Source of the DNA: Phycisphaerae bacterium
GTDB lineage: Bacteria; Planctomycetota; Phycisphaerae; UBA1845; Fen-1342
Assembly: GCA_030428945.1 (NCBI GenBank)
Contig: JAUIEC010000016.1
Span: 84,489 to 148,488 of the forward strand
Length of the DNA: 64,000 nucleotides
Direction of reading: 5' to 3'
In this document: positions 54,811 through 63,200 of the stretch, piece by piece
Layout: each line of letters begins with the position of its first letter
How positions within the stretch are numbered: position 1 is the stretch's first letter
Translations under genes and position numbers: made by a program
Notes under the pieces: model-generated
Told to the model about the DNA's origin: nothing
Database searches by the model: none
What the model saw: the letters and a program-made list of their open reading frames with translations, nothing else

Positions 54811-55200
54811 TCACGTCCACCTTATCCGAACGTAGACGCCGATCATGTTCTCGTTCAGCGGACGCAGTTTTCGCAAGAGTAGTGTCGTAATCTGGTTGTC
54901 GCCGACCCCAAAGAGTGCCCCCGACGGGTAACCCGACGACTGATGCTGATCGAGAAACAGCGTGTTGAGGACGGGGATGCATAGGTTGTCGAGATCGCTC
55001 ACGGCGTAACGGTCGTCACGCAGCCCAAACTCCAGTTCGACCGAGAATGTGGTTGTAACCGTGATCTGCTGAGTGGCGACTCGTTTACTGTGTTGAACCG
55101 CTTGATCATGGACGTGCTGTCGCCATTTACGCATCGGCTCACCGATCGATGAGAACGGCACCGGATCCAACCCGTAGACCGGAAACTCAAGGGGATTCAT
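54811..55200 (-). CDS. RusA-like Holliday-junction/structure-specific nuclease candidate
   Basis: The protein is 129 residues, close to the RusA size. S-D-L-D-N-L (Asp69, Asp71) and V-G-D-N-Q-I (Asp101) match the spacing of the three catalytic acidic residues of RusA, and K-L-R-P is in the position of the conserved Lys. RusA proteins resolve Holliday junctions and often come from prophages or islands. It is convergent with the TIR gene (25 bases apart) and lies in the same AT-richer block. Palindromic repeat copy 5 lies just upstream of its start. Confidence 0.65.
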   Translation of the reverse strand: MNPLEFPVYGLDPVPFSSIGEPMRKWRQHVHDQAVQHSKRVATQQITVTTTFSVELEFGLRDDRYAVSDLDNLCIPVLNTLFLDQHQSSGYPSGALFGVGDNQITTLLLRKLRPLNENMIGVYVRIRWT

Positions 55201-55236
55201 TGCCCGACTCCTTCTTGAAGATCAACGGAAGTAGGA

Positions 55237-55273
55237 GAAAAGAGGGACAGCCACGTGCCTGTCCCCCTTTTTC
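55237..55273. repeat. CACGTG-centred palindromic repeat, copy 5
   Basis: GAAAAGAGGGACAG-C-CACGTG-C-CTGTCCCCCTTTTTC. Its last bases form part of the stop codon of the Nudix gene (TGA at 55274-55272 on the minus strand). Confidence 0.9.
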
Positions 55274-55736
55274 AGAGCGGCACCCGCAGGTACGCCTCCG
55301 CCGGGCCGGCTTCCAGCACCTCCGCGATGATCTCACGCACCGCGTGACGCTGGTTCGGCCACAGGAACTGGCCCGCCGCCGTCCCCGACGCGACCCAGCG
55401 AAAATCTTCGTGCTCGTCCGACAGCGTCACCATCGCGTCGGCCGACACCTCCGCCGTGAAGATCGCGTTGTAGTGAATCTCGTCCCGACTGGCCAGGAAG
55501 AACACGCTGACGTAGTCAATCTGCCACATCCGCAGCGGCCGCACGCCCGCCTCTTCGAGCAGCTCACGCACCGCCGCCTGAACCGACGTCTCGTCCCCTT
55601 CGATCGAACCGTGCACGGCGTGCCACGTGCCGCCGAGGGTGTCGCCAACCGCCCGCTGCAGCATCAGGAACTCGACCCCGCCGGGCACCCGCCGGAACGG
55701 AAACACCTCGACCTGGTGGGCGCACAGACGCGGCAT
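55272..55736 (-). CDS. Nudix hydrolase
   Basis: The protein is 154 residues. The complete Nudix box G-x5-E-x7-R-E-L-x-E-E-x-G-V lies at 43-65. It hydrolyses nucleoside diphosphates linked to another group, for example oxidised nucleotides or dinucleotide polyphosphates. It begins two bases after the BRCT-MerR-TPR gene, so it is part of that operon. Its stop codon is formed by a palindromic repeat. Confidence 0.95.
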   Translation of the reverse strand: MPRLCAHQVEVFPFRRVPGGVEFLMLQRAVGDTLGGTWHAVHGSIEGDETSVQAAVRELLEEAGVRPLRMWQIDYVSVFFLASRDEIHYNAIFTAEVSADAMVTLSDEHEDFRWVASGTAAGQFLWPNQRHAVREIIAEVLEAGPAEAYLRVPL

Positions 55737-55738
55737 CC

Positions 55739-56911
55739 TCAGGCGCCGTCCCGGATCCGCTGAAGCTGCCGCCGGGCGGCGTCGGCCCAGTCGCTCGACG
55801 GATCCAGCCGCAGGTAGGAACTCCAGTGCCGGGCCGCCTCGCCCGAACGCGCCAACGCCTCCAGGCAGCGGGCCAGGTTGTAGTGCGCATCCGCATAGTC
55901 CGGGTCGATCCGCAACGCCTGCTCAAGATGCTGCACCGACTCGCTCAGGGCACCGCCCTGCTCGGCCATGTCCGCCAGGTTGTACCAGCCCTCCGCCAGA
56001 CCCGGGTCAAGCTGCACCGCCAGGCGATACGCCTTCTCGGCCTCCCCATGCTCCCCCCGGGCCCGCAGCACGTTGCCCAGGTTGAACGCCGCCTCCGCGA
56101 AGGCTGGCTGCTTCCGCAACGCCTCGCGATACGCCGTGATCGCGGCCGGCAGATCGCCGGCCTCCTCGCACTCCAGCCCGCGCTGCAGAGCATCATCGGC
56201 CGGGTCGCCGGGCTCCAGCCGTGGCCGGGCCTCCGGCGGCGGCGCGTCGGCCTGCCCGAAGTCCATCCGCAACTGCCCGTCGGCACCGATCAGCGCGCCG
56301 TCGCATTCCACCAGCACGGACGAGGGGTCCTCGGCCACCAGTCGCAACTGCGCCAGCGGCCGTTCGGAGTCCGGCAGGAAGCGCCCGAAGCGGCGCAGGC
56401 TCTCGGCGATCACTTCGGTCCGCACGCCGCGACTGACCAGGGCCGCGATCGTCCGCAGCGACACCAGGTCGCGAAAGTCATAGTGCCCGCCGTCCGAGCG
56501 TACCAGGCTGAGCTGCTCCCAGCGGCGCAGTTGCAGCGGATCAATGCCGAGCAGTTCGGCGATCTGCCCGGCCGTGTAGCTCTTGGCCTGGGTGCTGGTC
56601 GGCGGATCGAGCCCGATCCGTTCGCGGAACGCGGCTTCCGAGAGGATTTCGATGCGGTGTCCGCCGGCGGCCAGTTCCTCGGCGCGTTCGAGCATTCCGC
56701 TGACGGCGCCGTTGGGGAGAATCGGCCAGCCGCGCATGCCGATCACCAGCAGGCCGGTACGGCGCGTGACGGATCGCACGATGGTGCCGCCGTGGCGGCG
56801 GACCAGGTCGTGCGCGGCCGAGCGGGTCAGGGTGGCGAGTCGGCCGGTCAACGCGACGCGGCATCCCTGCAGCAGTCCGGCTTCGGTAGTGGCTCGTGCG
56901 ATTGCACTCAT
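55739..56911 (-). CDS. BRCT - MerR-like helix-turn-helix - TPR fusion protein
   Basis: The protein is 390 residues. Residues about 14-100 resemble a BRCT domain (V-A-L-T-G-R-L-A-T-L-T-R and V-I-G-M-R-G-W-P-I). Residues 111-165 resemble a MerR-type HTH (Y-T-A-G-Q-I-A-E-L-L-G-I-D-P-L-Q-L-R-R-W-E-Q and L-V-S-L-R-T-I-A-A-L-V). Residues 240-375 are at least three TPR units (A-F-N-L-G-N-V-L-R-A-R-G, G-W-Y-N-L-A-D-M-A-E-Q, A-H-Y-N-L-A-R-C-L-E-A). BRCT domains bind phosphoproteins or DNA ends in repair. It overlaps the ligase gene by four bases. A DNA-repair scaffold or regulator role is an inference. Confidence 0.85.
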   Translation of the reverse strand: MSAIARATTEAGLLQGCRVALTGRLATLTRSAAHDLVRRHGGTIVRSVTRRTGLLVIGMRGWPILPNGAVSGMLERAEELAAGGHRIEILSEAAFRERIGLDPPTSTQAKSYTAGQIAELLGIDPLQLRRWEQLSLVRSDGGHYDFRDLVSLRTIAALVSRGVRTEVIAESLRRFGRFLPDSERPLAQLRLVAEDPSSVLVECDGALIGADGQLRMDFGQADAPPPEARPRLEPGDPADDALQRGLECEEAGDLPAAITAYREALRKQPAFAEAAFNLGNVLRARGEHGEAEKAYRLAVQLDPGLAEGWYNLADMAEQGGALSESVQHLEQALRIDPDYADAHYNLARCLEALARSGEAARHWSSYLRLDPSSDWADAARRQLQRIRDGA

Positions 56912-57834
56912 CCGGTCGGGTCTTCATCCGTGAGACCATCAAACACGGGACCGCGGAGCATCCCGGTCTCCGTTTCCTCGAAGTATCGTATTCTGGCCAC
57001 CAGGCCCGTGTTGTGCCAGTGTGCGTCCGGGGGTCCGTCGGCCGGCGGGCCCGACAGCGGCGGCAGGGTCCGCAGGGCGGCGAAGAACTCGGCCCGCTGG
57101 TGCTCGGTGAACCCGGTCCCGACCTTGCCCTTGTAGATCCACCCGCTCTTGCGCGGCAGCCCGAGGACCAGGGCGCTGACCGTCTCCTCGCCCTCGCGCT
57201 GCGTGAACCCGATGATCGCGAATGTCCCCAGGTGCGAGACCTTGATCTTGAGCCAGTCCTCGCTCCGCCGGCCGCGGCGGTAGGGGCTCTGCAGCCGCTT
57301 GGCCATGATTCCTTCGAGTCCCAGGCGTTCGACGCCGGCGAAGTAGTCGCAGCCGCGCTGGACGACATAGCTGGGAACGATCACGTGCGGGCTGTCGAAA
57401 TCGGCGATCCGCTCCTCGAGCAGGTTGCGGCGCTCGATCAGCGGGCGGCGCTGCAGGTCCTTGCCGCGGTCGTACATCAGGTCGAACAGCATCAGCGTGG
57501 CCGGGAGGCGCTCGCTGGCCAGGCGGATCTTTTCCGGATCGACCAGGTGTTCGCGCTGCATGAGCTTGGGGAAGCTGGGCTTGCCGTCATCGAGGACCAC
57601 GATTTCGCCATCGACCAGGGTCCCGTCCGGCAGGTCCCGCAGGCAGTGCAGTTCCGGGTAGCGTTGCCCGAGTTCCACGTGCCGCCGGTTCCGCAGCGCC
57701 AGCCCGGCCGCATCCCGAAACACGCAGCAGCGGGTCCCGTCCCACTTGATCTCGAACAGGTAGTCGGGCGAGTCAAACGGCTCCGCCCGCGCCTCGGCCA
57801 GCATCGGCTCGAACCGGTCGGGCAGCTTAGCCAT
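56908..57834 (-). CDS. ATP-dependent DNA ligase (LigD ligase-domain type)
   Basis: The protein is 308 residues. The nucleotidyltransferase motif E-I-K-W-D-G-T-R (catalytic Lys30) is complete; D-G-E-I-V-V, L-F-D-L-M-Y, E-G-I-M-A-K-R and W-L-K-I-K-V are the remaining ligase motifs. The OB-fold follows to the C-terminus. It is the ligase domain alone, without polymerase or phosphoesterase domains. It lies downstream of ku, separated by a 350-base repeat-rich gap, and overlaps the BRCT gene. The set implies a non-homologous end-joining pathway with split LigD functions. Confidence 0.93.
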   Translation of the reverse strand: MAKLPDRFEPMLAEARAEPFDSPDYLFEIKWDGTRCCVFRDAAGLALRNRRHVELGQRYPELHCLRDLPDGTLVDGEIVVLDDGKPSFPKLMQREHLVDPEKIRLASERLPATLMLFDLMYDRGKDLQRRPLIERRNLLEERIADFDSPHVIVPSYVVQRGCDYFAGVERLGLEGIMAKRLQSPYRRGRRSEDWLKIKVSHLGTFAIIGFTQREGEETVSALVLGLPRKSGWIYKGKVGTGFTEHQRAEFFAALRTLPPLSGPPADGPPDAHWHNTGLVARIRYFEETETGMLRGPVFDGLTDEDPTG

Positions 57835-57845
57835 CAGAACGCTGC

Positions 57846-58071
57846 GCCAGCGAGCGAGGGAGCCCTGCAGGGAGCGAGGGAGCCAGGGAGCGAGGGAGCG
57901 AGGGCAGAGGGGATCGGGGCTGTGGGTTCTGGTCGCTCTGGTCGCGCTGGTGCCACTGCTCTTGAGCGGTGCTCGTTGCAGGGGGCGAGGGAGCCAGGGA
58001 GCGAGGGAGCGAGGGCAGAGGGGATCGGGGCCGTGGGGTCTGGTCGCTCTGGTCGCGCTGGTGCCACTGCT
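57846..58071. repeat. GGGAGCGA arrays within a 94-base tandem duplication
   Basis: A block starting GCAGGGAGCGAGGGAGCC at 57867-57960 is repeated with few changes at 57978-58071, period 111 bases. It includes GGGAGCGA units, GGCAGAGGGGATCGGGGC and TCTGGTCGCTCTGGTCGCGCTGG. It fills most of the gap between ku and the ligase gene. Confidence 0.85.
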
Positions 58072-58150
58072 TCTTTGCGGGGCCGTTGCGTGCGGTGGAG
58101 TCTCTGCGCCATGGCGGCGTTCGAGGTATCCGGGCCGGGGCGCCTCTGGC

Positions 58151-58186
58151 TTGCTCCCTCGCGCCCTTGCTCCCTCGCTCCCTTGT
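58151..58186 (-). repeat. GGGAGCGA array at the ku 3' end
   Basis: Four TCGCTCCC-type units lead into the ku stop; they are inverted relative to the arrays at 57846-58071, so the ku-ligase gap can form a long hairpin. Confidence 0.8.
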
Positions 58187-59035
58187 TCAGGCCCGCTTGG
58201 CCTTGGCCTTGGTCTTCTTCTTGGCCGCTTTCTTGACGCTCTTGGCCGGGGGCTTCTTGCGGGTGCCTTCTTCGACGCTGGCTTTCAGGGCGTCCATCAG
58301 GTTGATGACCTTGCCGGCCTCCTGCTGGGGCGTGGCCGGCGGTTCGGCCCCGGTAATCTTGGCCTTGACGAGTTCGAGCAGGGCGTCCTGGTAGCGGTCT
58401 TTGAACTCGGCCGGGTCGAACTCGGCGGTGTGGCTTTCGATCAGTTGCTCGGCCAGTTGCAGGTGGGCGTCGCTGATTTCCTTCTGGGTGATTTCGGTGA
58501 AGTACGGTTCGGCGGCCCGGACTTCGTGAGCGTACCGCAGGGTGGTCAGGATGAAGCCCTGGCCTTCGACCCGCAGGGAGACCATGTGCTCCTTGTTCTG
58601 CATGACGACCTGTCCGACGGCGATCTTGTTGTGCTTCTTCATCGCCTCGCGGACGACGTTGAAGGCGTCATCGCCCATCGGACCGTCGGGTGCGACGTAG
58701 TAGGACGAGTTCAGGTAGAGCGAATCGAGGGCGTCGGCGTCGGTGAAGTACAGCAGTTCGATCGTCTTCTGGGTTTCGAGCTTGAGGTGCTCGAGGTCGG
58801 CATCGTCGATGACGACGTATTTGCCCTTCTCGTACTCGTAGCCGCGGGCGATGTCGGTCCGATCGACCGGGCCGTGCTCCGGGCAGGTCATCTGCTGCCG
58901 CAGCCGCTGGTTACAGTCGCGGTGCAACTGGTTCAGCGAAACCCGCGAGCCGCTGGACACGGCCGTATGCAGCCGGACCGGAAACGAAACGAGCGAGAGT
59001 TTGAGCTGGCCTTTCCAGGTCGCGCGCGGCGCCAT
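58187..59035 (-). CDS. ku: Ku protein (non-homologous end joining)
   Basis: The protein is 282 residues. It forms a ring on DNA ends and recruits LigD-type enzymes. M-A-P-R-A-T-W-K-G-Q-L-K-L-S-L-V-S-F-P-V-R-L is the standard bacterial Ku opening, and Y-E-Y-E-K-G-K-Y-V and F-T-E-I-T-Q-K-E are core segments. The C-terminus is very Lys/Ala-rich (K-K-A-A-K-K-K-T-K-A-K), a known feature that enhances DNA binding in some Ku proteins. It is the first gene of the end-joining neighbourhood. Confidence 0.96.
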   Translation of the reverse strand: MAPRATWKGQLKLSLVSFPVRLHTAVSSGSRVSLNQLHRDCNQRLRQQMTCPEHGPVDRTDIARGYEYEKGKYVVIDDADLEHLKLETQKTIELLYFTDADALDSLYLNSSYYVAPDGPMGDDAFNVVREAMKKHNKIAVGQVVMQNKEHMVSLRVEGQGFILTTLRYAHEVRAAEPYFTEITQKEISDAHLQLAEQLIESHTAEFDPAEFKDRYQDALLELVKAKITGAEPPATPQQEAGKVINLMDALKASVEEGTRKKPPAKSVKKAAKKKTKAKAKRA

Positions 59036-59143
59036 CGGATCTCCTCCCAGAGCGGTCCCTGTCCGGGGTTATCGGATGAAGTACCCAGTCAGCTTGAATC
59101 GGCTAAGGCAAAGCCTAGACGGCGGTTAGGAGAGGGTCAACTG

Positions 59144-59477
59144 GAAAGGGAGCCTGGGGAGGGAGCAAGGGAGCAAGGGAGCGAGGGAGCCAGAGGGCCT
59201 GTTCCCTGTTCCTTTCCCCGGGTGCCCTACCCTTGAGCGAGCGCAGCGAGCGGAAGGGTGGGGGACTGCATTGGATCCGCCACGCAGAACCGCCACGCGG
59301 TGCGGCATCGACGCCTGCATCTCCCGGGTCCGGTGTGGTCGCGGACGGCCGCGTCGATGACGCACCCTACAGCCCGGGGAAGGGAGCCAGGGAACGGGAA
59401 TCGGGAATCGGGGGGACGAACAGAATCCCGCCCGCCTCCGCCCTCGCTCCCTCGCTCCCTGGCTCCCTCGCTCCCTG
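59144..59477. repeat. Inverted GGGAGC arrays with further small palindromes
   Basis: GGGAGC(A/G) units at 59144-59193 face TCGCTCCC units at 59441-59477. Between them lie the palindrome CCCTTGAGCGAGCGCAGCGAG and a GTGCGTCATCGACGC-like element (near 59345). Both are short repeats of the kind seen elsewhere in such genomes. No gene is supported in the 534 bases between the ku start and the next gene. Confidence 0.75.
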
Positions 59478-59528
59478 AAAAAAGAAAAAGAGCCAACGCG
59501 GCGCCGTTTCCGGTCACCGCGTTGACTC
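59477..59528 (-). terminator. Rho-independent terminator of the 101-residue protein gene
   Basis: On the minus strand GAGTCAACGCGG pairs with CCGCGTTGGCTC and is followed by TTTTTCTTTTTT. It lies 41 bases past the gene's stop codon. Confidence 0.9.
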
Positions 59529-59569
59529 GCTCCCAAGTATCGCCGGGCTCTCTGCGGGGAGGGTCGGCG

Positions 59570-59875
59570 CTAGGCGGTCGTAAGGGATTCGGCCGGGGCC
59601 GTAATCGTGATCATGCTGCCGGCCGCGTCGCGGATCATGACCTTCAGCAGGCCCTTGGCCCGCAGGCGGGTGCGTACGTCTTCGCTGCCGATGTAGACGA
59701 CTTCGCCGCTGATCCGCTTGTCACCCTTGAAGAAAAGCTGCTGCAGGCGCTTCTTGACCGGGGTCGAGCAGCGTCCGCCGTCGTTGTCCCACGTCGAAGC
59801 CTGCGGTACGGAAATCGGCTTGGTGACCTTGACCCGCGTCCCGGCCGAAATGAATTTTGCAGTCTGCATTGCCAT
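59570..59875 (-). CDS. Conserved-looking 101-residue protein of unknown function
   Basis: The protein is 101 residues, with no signal peptide or membrane helix. It is rich in Lys, Thr and Ile/Val and begins M-A-M-Q-T-A-K-F-I-S-A-G-T-R-V-K-V. The middle K-K-R-L-Q-Q-L-F-F-K-G-D-K-R-I-S-G-E-V-V-Y could be a small beta-barrel. A good ribosome site (AAGGGGA, seven bases before ATG), a promoter, a structured leader and a strong terminator show it is a real, separately expressed gene. Its function is unknown. Confidence 0.75.
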   Translation of the reverse strand: MAMQTAKFISAGTRVKVTKPISVPQASTWDNDGGRCSTPVKKRLQQLFFKGDKRISGEVVYIGSEDVRTRLRAKGLLKVMIRDAAGSMITITAPAESLTTA

Positions 59876-59946
59876 ACGAAAATCCCCTTAACCAGCTTGT
59901 GGCTCGGAAGTTCTACCCCGTTGTGTTCTCGTCGAGGGAGATCTGA

Positions 59947-60045
59947 CAGTCCGTGTGGGTGACAACGGACTGCGCTTCCGCGAAGGTGTGATCGCGGACC
60001 CCGTGTTTGAACACCGTTATACCATTCGCATGATTCCCTTGGCAA
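59947..60045 (-). promoter_or_regulatory. Promoter and structured leader of the 101-residue protein gene
   Basis: TTGCCA (60045-60040) and TATAAC (60021-60016) are 18 bases apart on the minus strand. The roughly 130-base leader contains a perfect 8-bp stem CAGTCCGT/ACGGACTG (59947-59954 with 59965-59972) with a 10-base loop. The rest of the 346-base gap up to 60221 shows no other feature. Confidence 0.55.
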
Positions 60046-60221
60046 GATTTCTTTTTCAAGGCCAAAACCGAACACAATGCTAAGCCGTTGAAAACAAACC
60101 TTTTAACACAGCACAGATCGGCGCCGGACCGCCCCGTTTCTACCCGCCGCAACCTCTCCCGCCGAACCCTTCCCCCGCCGGCGCTGTGGCAGTCCGCCCC
60201 ACCGCCCGGCACAATGCAGAC

Positions 60222-63200
60222 ATGAAACGCTGGCGCCGCATAGTGCGAACGCTGCTGCTGCTCGGGCTCGTGACCCTCGCCCTGCTCGGCGCGGGATACG
60301 TCTACCTGACGCGACCGGCCCAGCTTCGCACCAGCCTGCTCGCCGCCCTCGCCGATCGCGGCATCCCGGTCCGACACGTCGGCCCCATGCGCTACAACGC
60401 CTTCCAGGGGCTCGTCTTCCATGACCTCGAACTGCTCCTCGACGAACTGCCCGGCGCCGTCACACCCGATCGCCCCTCCGCCAGCCCCACCGTCTGGACC
60501 ATCGGCACCGGCCGACTCGAACTGCCCCTGATCGACCTGCTCCGCGGCAATCGCGTGCCTCGCTCGATCGTCCTCGAACGCGCCCGCCTCGGACTCGTCC
60601 GCCCCGACCTGTCCGATCGCGACGATCGTGCGGCCGCCGCGGACTTCGACCGGACCTTCGCCTGGGTCCGCGACCTGCCGCGGATCGAAGCCAGCGAGAC
60701 CGAGGTGTTTCTCTACGAGCCCGGCCCGGCCCGGATGCTCAAGCGCCGGATGCGCTTCGACCTGACCTGCGAAACCGTCGGCGATGCAGTCGTGGCCGAC
60801 CTGCGGCAGACCGGCGGTTCGGTCGGCAGCAACCAGGGCGGGGCGATCCCGGGGCTGACGATCCGTTTCGACGGCGAGCGCTTCGCCGGACAGATCGAAG
60901 CCCTCGACCTGGACCTGCTGAACCCGCTGCTGCCGGACGCGCTGCGGCACGAGATCGCGGCGCTGGGCCTGGTTGGCCGGGTCGGCTGCCCGACCTGGAC
61001 CTATGACCCGCGGGATGGGGCGATCACCGCGACGGTCGCGGTGACGGGGGCGGGGCTGGTCGTCCCGATCGAACCGGACGAATACGAGGGCGAGCGCTTC
61101 GCGCACCTGCGGGACACGACGCTGCGAATCGACGCCCGCGGGAACCTGCACAAGCTGATGCTGGACGCGGTCGAGTGTGCGGGGCGGGCGAACCTGCGGG
61201 GCGGAGCGATCTCCGGAACCCTGCGACTGGGGAAGGTTCCGGTGGATGGCTCGCGATTCGACCCCCTGGGCGGGGCCTACGAACTGGACCTGGCGATCCG
61301 CGACCTCGTGCTTCCCAACCGGCGCACGTTCCCGGCCTTCGTGGACTCGCAACGGCTGCACCTGGAAGCCCGCTCGATTCTGCAGAAGTACGCACCCGAC
61401 GGCGCGGTCAACTTCACCCTGCGGATGGCCTGTGACCGGCCGGGGGACAAGCCGTCGGTTTCGGGTGTGCTCGAGGCGCTCGGGCCGCGGGCCCGTTACC
61501 AGGCGTTTCCGTACCCGGTCCGCGACACGCGCGGCACGGTCCGGTTCGACGACAGCGGCATCGACCTGGACCTGCACTGCCGTCACGGCAGCGCGACCCT
61601 GGGGATCAGCGGGCACGTCAACAACTCGTCCAAGCACACCGGGTTCGCCCTGCGGGTCTTCGGGCGGAACGTCCCGCTGGATCGCGAACTGTACGCCGCC
61701 CTGCCCGAGAGCTACCAGGAACTGTGGCGCCGGGCGGCCCCGCTCGGGATGGCCGACATCGACGCGACCATCGATCGCGACGAAGGCACGCCCGAATCCG
61801 GTCCGCTGGATGAGCGCGTCACGGTCGACGCCCGCCTGCTGGGCGGCAGCATCAGCTTCGAGCAGCAGCGCATCACGCACTGCGACGCCCTGCTGCGCAT
61901 CCGCGGAGGGCGGATCGACATCGAGGACTTCTACGGGTACATCGACGACGCCGGCATTGCCTGTCACGGCACGCTGGGCGCCGACGAGGCGGCCGGCGAC
62001 CACGTCAGCCTGCGGGCGGCGGGCATGGCCCTCGACCAGGATGCCCGCGACGAGTCGCAGCCGTTCCAGTACTCCGGACGCGGAGACGTCTGGGGCAGCG
62101 TCGGCGGCAGCGAACCCGACACCTACGTCGCCCGCCTGCGCGCCGGCGAACTGCACGGCATGCACGCCCAGGAAGGCTGGGACGTGCAGCGCGGCTGGGT
62201 ACAGCGCCGCGACGGCGTCCAGCAGGTCCTCGGACTCGAAGCCCGCCGCGGCGAACGCTGGCTGAAGATCGACGGCAACTTCGCCGAAGGATCCGGTCCG
62301 ACCGGCAAGCTGACCCTGCAGGCCGGCGATCCGCAGATCGGCAACCTGCTGCGACAGATCGTACCCACCGAATGGGAGCACGCCCGCAACATGCTCGGGC
62401 TCGACGGCCAGGGAACCATTCGCCTGAACCTGAGCGAACTGGCCCCGCAGCAGACCCAGGCCGAGGTCTGGCTGACGGCCGACGCCATGCGCCCCCAGCC
62501 GATTCCCGTCCCGCTTCGCAACATCACCGGCCACGCGCTGCTGGGTACGGGCGGATTCGAACTGTACGAGGCCCGCGCCACCTGCGGACAGGGAACGATC
62601 GCCGTCAACGGCCAGGGCGCCTGGACCGACCGCGAACGCTGGACCCGGATCGCGGTCCAGGCCGACGACCTGACGCTCAACGACGAGTTCATCCGGGCCA
62701 TGCCGGCCCCGCTGGACCGGTTGCTGGAAGAACTCGGGCTCGAGGGCAAGCTGCGAACCGTCGCCCGGCGGCTGCAGCTCGAACAGGGCGGCGACGGAAC
62801 CTGGACCGCGAACGGACACCTGCGGGTCAGCGACGCCAACCTGTCGGTCGGCCTGGAACTGACCGCCTTCACCGGCGAACTCGACGGCACCGTCCGCGTT
62901 CCCCCGCAGGGCGGCTTCCTGGCCGACTCCAGGTTCGTGATCGAGCGCGGCACGCTATCCGGGCGACGAATCACGAACTGGAGCGGACACCTGCGACGGA
63001 CGCCGGACAGCACCCGCCTGCACATCGACGATCTGCAGGGTTCGATCTGCGGCGGCGCGGTGACCGGGTCGCTGTCGTTCGAACCGGCCGACGGGACCTA
63101 CGAAGTGTCGCTGACGCTCCGCGACGTGCAGGCCGCGGGGCTGCTCGAACCCGGGGCCGACGATGCCCGCCTGTCGGGCGTGCTGCACGGACACGTCTTC

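Noticed and set aside
59913..62819. 968-codon minus-strand frame opposite the AsmA-like gene
   Set aside because: The plus-strand frame has a membrane helix, a start and family motifs; the minus frame has neither.
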